Shown piece after piece: positions 54,042-64,000 of a DNA stretch of 64,000 bases. Position numbers and translations under genes: made by a program. The stretch comes from Schistosoma haematobium (Eukaryota > Platyhelminthes > Trematoda > Strigeidida > Schistosomatidae): positions 35,368,536-35,432,535 of the forward strand of contig NC_067198.1 in assembly GCF_000699445.3 (NCBI RefSeq). Direction: 5' to 3'. The notes beneath the pieces were generated by a model, which saw only the letters and a list, made by a program, of their open reading frames with translations, ran no database searches and was not told the origin of the DNA. Numbering within the stretch: position 1 is the stretch's first letter; every line of letters starts with the position of its first letter.

Positions 54042-56859
54042 ATGACTAGTCAAATATTAGACCTAGTTAGGCGTTTCAAGGTGTTGTGTGAAAGGAATCC
54101 AGATAAGTCAGAAGCTGTTGTTGCTATTGAAGTCCTTGCGCAACTTCATGAATGCTCCGATGTCACAACAGTTCAAGGTCTTCATGATGTAATGAATACA
54201 GCTATAGAGCGTATGTGGAAAGAGGGAGTCAGCAATCTCTCGGTTATATCAGCTTGTGAATTATTCCAGCGTTTTATTACGCTAGCAACACTGGATACAG
54301 TCGATTTTGATGAATGCAAAAAAGTTCTTTCTGAGAGGGCCCAGATATTTATCAGAAAGGCGAGTATAATCTCAACCATTCTAATCAGGGAATTAATATT
54401 TTCGATGTTTTGTCTCGGTATTGAGTTAATGGTTCTCATTACATAAGTACACTTTTTGACTATAATATTGTGTGACGAATAGCTTGAAACTTTGCTTCCG
54501 TATAGTGCCGAAGGAATTAATTGGTCCTTAGTTGGTGTATTAATGCACGCATACCGACTAATTAATATCCCTTAAACTTGTTACTGGTAAAACTACAAAG
54601 ACCTTTCTTTTAAGGCCAGTCTTTCAAGAGGTTGACGTGAAAAAATGGTCGGAGGCTTTCGCCATCCTAAATTTAAACACTTACCCAACATTGAAGTTAC
54701 CCTATCAGTTATAAGTGTTCTGCATTTGAATCGGCACCGATAAAAAGGAGAACCTGAATTTTAAAAATGTTTTCACTAAACGTTGTACTTCGGGTTTATG
54801 GTACCTCTGCCTCCTTGGGATTTCTTGTGATTCGTAATGCAAACCAATGTCTTAGTTCATGTTCAAATGCCTATCCCTAAAATATTTACTGAGCGATAAC
54901 TAAGAGTAATTCATAATCACCAGGAAAGAGGCAGATGCATAAGTATCCAGCCTTATCGCCTAAAACCTCGTTTATGCACTATTTTGTAAGGCTAACACAT
55001 TGTACCTTTATGGGTGGTAATTTCTGTTTTAGCGTTGATATCCTGTGCATTTTAAGTTTTATGCCATGCATAAAATAAACACGTTTTTACTCACTTTCAA
55101 GCATGCTTTCCTTTTGGTTCGACAAAGTTACTATGCTTACTTCAGGCTCGTGTAAGCTAAGAAGAATCTTAATTTATGTATTCATAGACCCCAACTACCT
55201 GAAAGTCTACCTAATGACTTAATAACCGTCTGTTTTATATTTCCTGGGTATGTATTACTTCTAAGTTTTGTCTTTTTTGTTTGCTTCACGTTTATTTTTA
55301 TCCAAAAACTACCATTGTTTGCAGCACCTACCACCGATTTATCACTTGACCTACTACATTTGTTGACTACTTCGATATCGAATAGATGCCCTATTCAACG
55401 TAGCTTCTTCAAACTCAGAGTCACAGTTGGGACTGTGGTTAGCTGAAATCATTAGTCTTCCAACTGTTAACATTATTTTTGTTAAAGGAAAAGTCGTAAT
55501 GATGGAAATATTTTATTACTCTAGCAACATATTTCTTTTAGATGGTATTGTAAATGTCGGGTGTCATTTCTTCGCATCCAAGTTCGCGTGCATATAAATT
55601 CCTGTATTTTGTAAAAGACGACTCACAAATCACATTATGCTTTGCATAAGTTTCTAAGGCAAACTCTTATTGACATCAATTCGGTTGTACAAATAGTAAA
55701 AAGGCGAGAAGCATTGCCTACACCTTGCGACGGAATCATGCATCATGAATAGACGCTAGTTTTTATATTGAACTGTCATTCTCATCGTTCGCAAAATTTC
55801 TACTTTTGAGAGATACTAACACATTAACAATTTATCCCGTTCGCTTCCTATATTTGTATATCGTCTTATTATCATCACTAGCCTTGTCAGTTAACTCCCT
55901 CCTTTTGTATGTGTCGAGCATTCAAAAAGCTTAAGTATTCCACTTCTTGAATGGCAGTTAGTATGTTACTAAAGCAATTTTAGTTCTCACAGTCCTGTGT
56001 TATTTTTACCTCTGACTACCCATGAGTTGCAATTTAATGTGTGCCTACGAAATATTCTTGATTGGTAACATTTTTTAAAATCTCAATATTTGAATACATA
56101 GTTCACTACTAATAATTAAGGAATTTTTTTTCACTACAGGTCGGTTCATGTAGGCGAAAAATAGCAGAAAACTTCCTGAACTACATCCCTAATGGTTCAG
56201 TGATATTCTTACACTCTTATTCCCGTGTTGTTCTTGCTGCACTGGCGTATGCTGCATCTACTCAAAAGCGTCTTCATTGTTATGTGACAACGTGTGCACC
56301 TAGCGGGCTGGGTGCAAAAATGACGAAAGCGTTAGCTAAATTAAAAATTTCCTGTACTCTTGTTCCAGACAACTCTCTTGCTTACCTAATGCCGCAAGTC
56401 GACCTTGTTGTTTTAGGAGCTGAAGCTGTAGTGGAAAGCGGTGGAATATTAAATATGCTTGGTTCCTCACTAATTGCAATGACAGCATCTTCATTCGGTA
56501 GACCAGTTTATGTGCTTGCAGAATCTTTTAAATTTATGCGATGTTATCCTCTTGATCAGCGTCATATTCCTGATGAGTTCAAATGGTCTTATGATCATGA
56601 GTGTGGATCATTATCACCATCAACTCTATTAATTTTAACAGATGGGAACAACTGTTTAACTCATGATGAAAATAACTGCGATTTTCCGGAAATGAAAACA
56701 GCATGGGCTGATGTTGAAGCACAAAGAGTTCCCGTAATTGAGCAAAAAATGCCTCGAGTAGACTATACAAGTCCATGTTACATTAATTATCTTATAACAG
56801 ATCTGGGTGTCCTAACACCTTCAGCTGTTAGTGATGAATTAATTAAATTGTATTTATAA
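54042..56859 (+). CDS. EIF2B1: Translation initiation factor eIF2B subunit alpha
   Basis: Regulatory subunit of the cytosolic eIF2B decamer, the guanine-nucleotide exchange factor for eIF2 and a sensor of phosphorylated eIF2. Two exons, 54042-54359 and 56140-56859, give 345 residues (vertebrate protein about 305). The N-terminal helical part includes ERNPDKSEAVVAIEVLAQL. The Rossmann-like C-terminal part has HSYSRVVLAAL, VDLVVLGAEAVVESGGILN, RPVYVLAESFKF and the almost invariant ending DLGVLTPSAVSDELIKLYL. The exons join in phase 0 only if intron 1 starts with GC (GCGAGT at 54360) and ends CTACAG at 56139; the nearby GT at 54364 would break the frame. Extra length, about 40 residues, is an acidic/Asn-rich insertion between FKWSYDHECG and VDYTSPC. 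The start is the first ATG of the conserved N-terminus. An ENPP-like gene begins 126 bp after the stop. Confidence 0.92.
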
Positions 56860-56985
56860 TATTATGGCCATGAAAATATATACCTGTTCATTCACTGACT
56901 AGTTCTTTTTCTCAAATCAACATTTCATTACTAAATCCCAGTGTTATTTTAAAATTTTCTCTACTTGTTTTTTCAGTTTCCCAAT
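56860..56985 (+). promoter_or_regulatory. Short EIF2B1-ENPP spacer with strong splice acceptor (possible spliced-leader site)
   Basis: Only 126 bp separate the EIF2B1 stop from the ENPP ATG. A pyrimidine-rich tract ends in TTTTTTCAG at 56976, nine bases before the ATG. If a flatworm spliced leader ending in AUG joined here, it would read AUG-UUU-CCC-AAU-AUG, in frame with ENPP. There is no AATAAA in the spacer; AATATA near 56876 is the nearest polyadenylation-like signal. An ordinary 5'-UTR intron would use the same acceptor. Confidence 0.5.
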
Positions 56986-59900
56986 ATGAACATATACACA
57001 TTTCTGTACATCTTAGTTTGTTTATTCAATACGAATATTTCAACAGTGACAACGACAATCGTAGATAATGACTCGTCAGGTTCTGCATCTCGTTTACTGG
57101 TTCTTCTAATTGATGGACTAAGATGGGATGTAATAGCTGGTCATTTAGAAAGTAATACTAATGAATTCGGATTCAAACGACTACAAAAAAATGGTGCATA
57201 TTTGCAACGTTTCACTCCTGTATTTCCCGCAGAATGTTATCCGAATATTTACTCACTATTCACAGGTATACAGTGTTTATGTATTATATCTCATTTAGTT
57301 TAACTTTTTTTCATGGTTAAATTCAAACATCTCAGAAAATCTACGAAGCTAGTTGCATATGCTAAGCTGTCAGTCACGTAAAGCATTTGAATGCCAGTTC
57401 TGTTATCTGACTCACTGATCGAAGCATACAAAATGAGCTTAAATATGGATCCATGACTTACTGGTCCAGCATTTCGTGTCTAAAACGATCAATTACATAC
57501 AGTAAGTTGAATATAGCTCAAGGATTTGCGAATAAACTACCAAGTAATTGATAAATTAATATGATGATCCTAACCACTGATATCTCATATAAATTAAGAG
57601 TTACTCCAGTAAACAAGATGATTATGTTGTAAGGAAATGAAAGATGTAAAATCATGTTATTCCCGATTATGTTATAAAACCATTTCAAAACAGTATAAGT
57701 TAAGGCAAACATTTCATTTTGATTAGTAGTACATCTGACTTTAGGCAAAAAACGAAATAAAGTCTCATTGGAATGGTTACTAACTTCGATTTTAAGTCAT
57801 ATTCGATAGCCTTTGAAAACAGGTCCCATGGTCTTCATAAATCCACCCAAATAGTCGCAATAGATGCTAATTGGTTACAATGTTCTTTCACTTCACGACC
57901 ATATAATAAACCAACCACCTCTCCTGTTTATTCAACTAATTCTAGTGTCAGAAAATGGTGGTTTTATACGAAAACTGTCTTGACATATTACGGCAAACAT
58001 CTAAACCATAAAGTCGGTTGTTTTAAAGACGATTTCACTCATTTTTCTGTAAACATATCCTGGCATACTATGGTTATTACATAGCATCATCGCGTAATTC
58101 ATACAGTCCAAGAACAACTACCCGACACAGCTCTATCATTGTTCTACTGGGTAGCATTTGACGTAATGTGTATTTCTATCATCTTACTTGATGGCTATTC
58201 GAAATATTCCAAAAATCGCTCATAATTGTTAAGATTGTTATGATTTATAAGAAAGTAAAAAATAAATAAGTGGTTGAGGGGGAAATCATTAGTTTCACAG
58301 TGGTGAGGAAATAATTCGAGATATATTTAAGTCTATATACTGTGTTATGAATTCTCTTAGTATTTCTGAACTCTATTCCACTCGACAAGTCCCCAAACCA
58401 GAACATGATTGAACAGGAACGCAATCATATTCCAAATAACAAGGTTGGATAGAAGCAGGCATCACAAAAAGAAAAGCTGTTAGTATATTTTTTAATTTTT
58501 ACATAAGAAGATTCCAGAGCCTTCTTCAAGTATCTGCTACCACTGATTAGTTAAGAAACAACCAACCGGCGTGCTCCAACTCAAACCATCCACAACATGC
58601 TTTAACCCAACCTATAGCCGGCTTGCAAATTGAATTTCTTCAACTGCCCTTTTCCGACATATTTTTTTTAATGAATCAGTTTCTTACACCAATAGCTCTT
58701 CGCGATACAATTATCATATTCAAGTGACTGGCTTCATCTCGAGCGACTTCGTTATCTAGTAGGAAGCTATAAATTTTTAAGTCATTTAATTAATGTTAGG
58801 ACAATTGTTTCCTAATAATAACACGAACTTAATGATCGCAAGTATTGTTATTATTCTATCGCATATACAGATAATTTAGATAGTTTCTTAACGCTTACAA
58901 ATGAAATGATGCTCCGATTTTCGTTAACAGGTCGTCACCCAATTGATCATGGAGTTATTCTGCCAACAACATTTAGTGAACATACAACGATTAATGGTAA
59001 ACCCATTCGTTCACAAGTTGAAGGTCTTTGGGAGACAGGAGTAAAACAAGTGAGTTCTTCGTTCTATTTTCTATTCTTTATCTTTACCTAATTTTCATTC
59101 TTCAAGTGTTTTGTCACTAAGATATATATTGTACTTCAGCATAAATGTTGACTAAATTATACTCATTTTGACTTTTTCTTTCTATTTTCCATACACAGAA
59201 TAAAGGTGTTCATCTTTATCATTTGCCTATATGTTCTACTGAAGTTGGCGGTGAAAATAGTTGGTATTGTGAACCGTATAGTCAAGAAGTTATGAATCCT
59301 ATGAATTTGAATGCTACAATACAAAAAGCTGTGGATGGGTTAAAAAATGGCAGTGCTCATTTAGCAGGTATTCATTATATATATAACGTTCTTATTAACC
59401 TTTATTCATTATTTTGTATTCATCTTATTTTGTGATCATTCATCATCATCCTTACTGATTTCGACTGTCTTTTCACATTTTCACCTTGTTAATTTCCACA
59501 CATAGTAAATGCGATATTGTAAAATGTAGTAATTTGAACTGATCCATAAAGCTGTGTCAGATCTCATTTTGCTTAACATTGACCAATAAACTTAGTTCAT
59601 TGTGCAAGAGACAAAAAATATATATATCGTGTCAAAAGTTACGAAATAACCTGTGATTTTTAGGTCTATTTCCATTTTAATCTCCTGGTTATCCGTACTT
59701 CAAATAGATGTATCTTGTATTCATTGCATTTAAAAGGTAGTTCCTAACAGAAAGCACTTAAATAAAAGAATTTTTTAGAAGCTGCACATAACTACTAATT
59801 TTATTTCTTTTTCGATCAATGATATTTAAGTTCTTAGGTCAAATTAATGTTTAGACTACTTCATATTTTAATCTCTTTCTTTTTTATACTATTGTTTTTA

Positions 59901-62900
59901 CTTCGGCAACTTAGTGTTTAAAAAGATTAAAGATAACCTGACTAAATCACTTCAGCAGTCCGTAGAATCTATGACTGTTGGTGGATTTTAACGGATTCGG
60001 ATGCTTTAATTAATAATAGGTCCTTGCATGTTTTACTACTACCAGGTATCGCTATGTATCAGCTTCTGTTGGTATTAGTTTTGTATCTCGTTACAGTTGT
60101 CAGCTCTATACCCACTAAATTTCAAAAAAATATAAATAAGTTACGAATGTCTGATCGTTGACTTTTTCAAGATGTCTCTGGGTGATGATGGGATCATGGA
60201 GTTGGTAATACAGTTTTTTCACATGATATGAAAGAAGTGTGACTCATTTATCAAATACAGGTTCATGTTCTTGGATTTTAGTCACATTTTACTTGCATGA
60301 AAACTAATGATGCTACCTTTGCGGCAAAGTTAAGTTGGGTGAATGAGGCTTTGAACTTCCCTGTCAGTGGCTGTATGCTAAGATTTTTAGCTGTTCATCT
60401 TACTTTACAGCCGCGTAATGTTACCTTCCTCACTATGACAAGTGAACAATCAAGTCTTGTTCTTGGTACTCAAAAGTGTCACTTTATTCGCTGATTGGAA
60501 TTCCCTGGTGTTTTGTTTAACCTAGAAGAATACAGATAATGACTTGCGAAGTGTATTTCTATCATGTTTGTTGGTTTTTAAATGTTTCCAATTTCCCAAA
60601 TCTTTTTTATCCCTCGTTTGTCATCTAAGAAATGGTTGTCGATAAACTTGATCGGGACATTAAACAAGGTCCATTTTTCATGATCAGACGTTTTTGAACT
60701 ATTTTGAGAATAAAATAGACAATGTCATCGGAGTACTGCTTTTCAGTTTCGTTATTAATTTACATTCCCTTTTCTCTACGTTAACTAATCATCTATGTAG
60801 TTTCCACTTTTTGTACGATTATCGTTACTATTATTATGCCTTAAAGTACCTAAGTAGTCAAGAACTGTGTTTGCATGGTAAGTAAATCTCTGTGTGTGAG
60901 TGTGCTTAATATATAATTTCTCTCTAACTACATTTTCTAACAACGATCATTTTGTTTTAACTAATAATGGTTGAAATTTTGTTCACAAATGTTTACTTGT
61001 CCTATCCTCATATTGTTTGTGCGTGTATCTAATACTGACAGTTTTGGTAAAAGTTTATATTCTTTGTTGCACTGTGAAAGTTAATAGAAGTGTCACCTTA
61101 TGAATTGAGTTTCAGTTAGGTTAGGTCTTTCTGAATTGTGAACAAATGGGAGATTCTTTCAATATGGAACAGGATCTATACTAACTTGATAAACTGAATG
61201 ACGGATGACTACTACACAATACTTTAACGATTATCCTCTGCACGATGGATGAGAGAGAAATCTTGTAAGAACGATTTGTCGGTGGCGACCTCAGAAAAAA
61301 AATCTATTTACATTTCAAGTCAATTCAATTATAAATCGATTATTCAATGATTTCATCAAACAAAATAATCGACATTTGAACACAAAATCACGGTTGATCC
61401 ATTAATACAATAACAATGAATTGAAAATAAAATGAACTAAATTCACATTGAATAATCTGTTACAAATGAAAACACATTGAAAGTCAATGAACTAAGTTCA
61501 CTTTAAATCAATATGTGAATTTTAGGATTTCTTTCTTCCTAAATGTGCTATTTTGGGGATTCCCAGTCTCAGTTGCTAACTTTTAGCTAGCTGGACAATT
61601 TTTACATTGTAATGATGTGTTCTTACAAAATATGGCACTGTAATTTGCTCTATATCTAAATTTCTTGTAAATCTAACGTGTCTGCCGAGATGTTGATTAG
61701 GTTTGTAACTGATGTTTTTCCTCTGTTTATCAACATCGACTAAGGGGATTTAATGGGTGTCGTGACATTTTCATTATTTTTTTTACTGTCTCTTATTTAT
61801 ATTTAGTTAAGTCATCACATGTTTATGCTTATTGGGTTATAAGCCTCATTATGTAAAGATTTTGTTATCATCGTAACTTTCATAGATATAACGAGTTTCA
61901 AACTTACAACTCACAGGTTGAATGTTAAATTCACAGTTACTGCGCATGATGTGACATAAAAACCAACTCTTTACAAATTTGACTGGCTCGTGTAATATAA
62001 ATGTTAAGTTATGTAATTCAGTAGGTAAGTACGTGTATATCAATTCGATTTCGAGCCACAAGTTTCTCCATAACGACTAATGTTACCATCCACGTCATCA
62101 ATCCTAAGTACTTACTTGATAAATCATGCATAATGATAAATTCATGCATAGTTATTAACTATTCGAACTTTGTTAAAGTTAATTTTAACTATAAAATCAA
62201 AAAAATTGTCTGTTCGGTCACAATTATATTCACTTCCTGTTTGGGTAGACAAAATTTTGAACCATTGTAAATTATTTGATCAATTTTTTTTCTTTTTTAA
62301 TTGTTCCTATAGTTCCATACAGAATGTCCGTATCATAAAATTGAATGAAATATCTACAATAGTTTTCATCTCTTATTCTGACTAACCATTCTAATAGATT
62401 TTTTCCCTATTTATTTTTTAAGAAATAGTTTGTTAATATCTAACAATAGAATTTAAAAATACTCCTAATTTGCTTCGTCCTAGTGTGTGCTCAATAGTCA
62501 TTGGTTTTCTTGTTCGAATTCTCAAACCTCAGTAACCAAACATCGGCTCAATCTTCAAAGATTTATGGATTAGGCTAATGAATTTGTTCACCAGTCATCT
62601 CTTTGTTTATAGTGATTATTCGTTTTATTGAAGTTTGAAATTTTCAATTTTTTTATGTCTTTGGAAGGGGATGGGCTAGATTTAGTTTCTTCTGAAATCA
62701 TTGTATTTTCACTCAACCTATGAGCAGACTATGCAGCAGATAGATTTCAAACAAATATCTTCGCCTGTAATAATAAGACAGTCTAAGTTAACAGTTATGA
62801 CAGTTGTGTATGAAAATTTTACTAAGAGTATGTTGGCTAGTTGTTGGTGAGCAGATAAGCAGCATTTTGTCATGGGTAAAATGTTTGCGCAAATCATTTT

Positions 62901-64000
62901 AGTTGGCTCAAATTATCATTGTACTCTTGTCAATTGTTTTGCGTGTTCCTCCCAAAATACTCACACTTAGTCCACATTTCATCGTTTCGATATGCACCTA
63001 TCACAAAAATGGACTCTAATCGGATAAAATAATTCGTTAATTTTTTTTGGTACAGGAAGTTGTAAAGAGACTAAGGTTACTTAGAAAATCACTGAAGATC
63101 AGAAAATAAGTAATAGTTGTTTCATCGTAGTATGGTACTTCTCAATGATGCCTATCCACAATCCTACCAGGAATCGGATCTAGAAAATTTACGACTCCAA
63201 TGAAGGACTTAACCTTCACAAATCACTGGTTTTGGTACCCAATAGGTTTAGATTTATCACTTCCTTTTTAATTTGTATAATCATTTGTCCGATTTTAGGA
63301 GATCACTTAAATTAACACAGTATTTTGCATTCATTTTTGTCTGAATTGCCTTATTCTTAATTATCTCACAAAAGATATGATATAATATATGGATTTATCA
63401 TTTGTAAGGGATTTTACTTTCTAGTTGTTAAAGTGTGCAATAGATCAGTGACTTTTTAACATATATGCATCCTGAGTGAATGCCTTCCCTGTTGTCATTT
63501 AGTCACATGTGTTTTACTAAATTTGGATAATGGTGTGGTGTGGATTTGGGGACACGCATTTTGTCTTGTTTGGGACCAAACCAACCGGATGTACACATAT
63601 CCCATTGTTGATGCTCTCATTAAGATTTAAACACAGTCCTTTTACTCCAAATATCAACGCGTTATTCACTCAGCTACAAAGCAGAGGTTATTTGAACTCT
63701 AGCTCATGAAATAACGCATTGGTTCTTGGAGCGAACGATACTGGGTTCAGGTCTCAGTGTGAATACTAACACTGGAATGCAGGTACATTTATCTGACTGA
63801 ACCTTTGATAGGGCGAAGATCAACTACTGAATTTCACTGCTACCCATCATACAACTTTAATAAAAAAATATGGACTTATTACATAGTGAATATTACATAC
63901 GTTGTTTTTTGTTTACTCTTTTTTTATCTTTTTCTCTGTTTCAGTGGTATACTACGATGAATTAGATCGTATTGGACATAGATATGGTCCATTATCTAAT
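56986..64000 (+). CDS. Ectonucleotide pyrophosphatase/phosphodiesterase, ENPP6-like (3' end beyond window)
   Basis: An alkaline-phosphatase-fold enzyme of the ENPP family. Members hydrolyse nucleotides or, for ENPP6, glycerophosphocholine, on the cell surface or outside the cell. Exons so far: 56986-57265, 58931-59049, 59199-59367 and 63945 onward, all GT-AG and in phase. The N-terminus (IYTFLYILVCLFN) looks like a signal peptide or anchor. Seen motifs: metal-binding Asp43 in LLVLLIDGLRWD, the nucleophile loop FPAECYPNIYSLFTGRHP across the exon 1-2 junction, and the metal site DELDRIGHRYGP in exon 4. FP...YPNYY.LMTGRH is the ENPP6 style rather than the ENPP1-3 style. The residue before YPN is Cys84 (codon 57235-57237), where ENPPs have Thr and ENPP6 has Ser. 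Exon 3 carries LNATIQKAVDGLKNGSAHLA, also like ENPP6. The remaining C-terminal half is not in the window. Confidence 0.87.
57266..58930 (+). other. ENPP intron 1
   Basis: AT-rich intron of 1,665 bp. The frame 57773-58084 (103 residues) lies within it and has no recognised domain and no splice sites tying it to the gene. Confidence 0.5.
59368..63944 (+). other. ENPP intron 3, 4.6 kb
   Basis: Largely AT-rich. A decayed Sm-alpha-like copy lies near 63110-63250. A tRNA-like or SINE-like stretch near 63690-63800 resembles 40380-40480. Short frames (60297-60494, 60694-60885) show no domain. The intron ends in a long pyrimidine tract before TTTCAG. Confidence 0.55.
63110..63250 (-). mobile_element. 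Sm-alpha-like SINE relic (copy G)
   Basis: On the minus strand, broken equivalents of the head (ACCAGTGATTTGTGAAGGTTAAG), B box (GATCCGATTCC), and hammerhead position (ATTGAGAAGTACC) occur in the right order. The core is lost, so it is not a ribozyme. Confidence 0.4.

Noticed and set aside
54182..54439. 85-residue minus-strand frame opposite EIF2B1 exon 1
   Set aside because: It is the antisense shadow of a well-supported coding exon.
54360..54446. Continuation of EIF2B1 exon 1 frame to a stop at 54446
   Set aside because: The added residues do not match eIF2B alpha, whereas exon 2 supplies the conserved continuation in phase.
57773..58084. 103-residue plus-strand frame inside ENPP intron 1
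   Set aside because: No known domain, no splice-site support, and AT-rich composition like the rest of the intron.
63690..63800. tRNA-like stretch in ENPP intron 3 resembling 40380-40480
   Set aside because: Only a weak B-box-like match and loose similarity; too degraded to annotate as an element.

Overview
This window looks like nuclear DNA of a schistosomatid blood fluke (Schistosoma or a close relative). The evidence is an AT-rich sequence, protein genes split by long introns, an opening intron of only 54 bp, many decayed CR1-like and RTE-like non-LTR retrotransposon pieces, a Penelope-like GIY-YIG remnant, and SINEs that join a tRNA-like head to a hammerhead ribozyme core, as in the schistosome Sm-alpha family. 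No bacterial features, rRNA, CRISPR array or complete autonomous transposon was seen. The species cannot be fixed from the sequence alone.

Layout. 1-16.8 kb is transposon graveyard: two CR1-like pseudogenes (430-2055 and 2930-4200), MULE/SWIM-type transposase scraps (2326-2750 and 4370-4640), another non-LTR reverse transcriptase fragment (7055-8040), a 1.5-kb element with arms of about 190 bp in inverted orientation (9168-10708), and RTE pieces on the minus strand (14.4-16.1 kb). 16.9-37.6 kb holds a five-exon FBXO33-type F-box gene whose introns carry SINEs and RTE pieces. 37.6-44.1 kb is intergenic, with a Ty3/gypsy RT fragment, a CR1 3' end, a (TAAA)n-tailed repeat and an RTE 3' end. 44.15-46.29 kb is FMC1, a mitochondrial ATP synthase assembly factor, in three exons with a SINE and a Penelope-like remnant in intron 2. 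46.3-54.0 kb is intergenic with repeats, including a near-identical inverted pair about 2.8 kb apart.

54.04-64.0 kb holds two genes head to tail on the plus strand. EIF2B1 (eIF2B alpha) has two exons joined across an apparent GC-AG intron. It is followed after only 126 bp by an ENPP6-like ectonucleotide pyrophosphatase/phosphodiesterase whose fourth exon runs off the window. The ENPP reading frame sits right behind a strong splice acceptor, in a position where a flatworm spliced leader ending in AUG would supply an in-frame start. Its predicted nucleophile is cysteine where the family has Thr or Ser.

The four host genes do not form one pathway. FBXO33 acts in ubiquitin ligation, FMC1 in mitochondrial complex V assembly, eIF2B alpha in translation initiation and stress control, and ENPP at the membrane or outside the cell. 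The EIF2B1-ENPP pair is the only arrangement that suggests shared transcription. All exon joins below were made by reading-frame phase, splice consensus and family resemblance; none was checked against RNA or a database.
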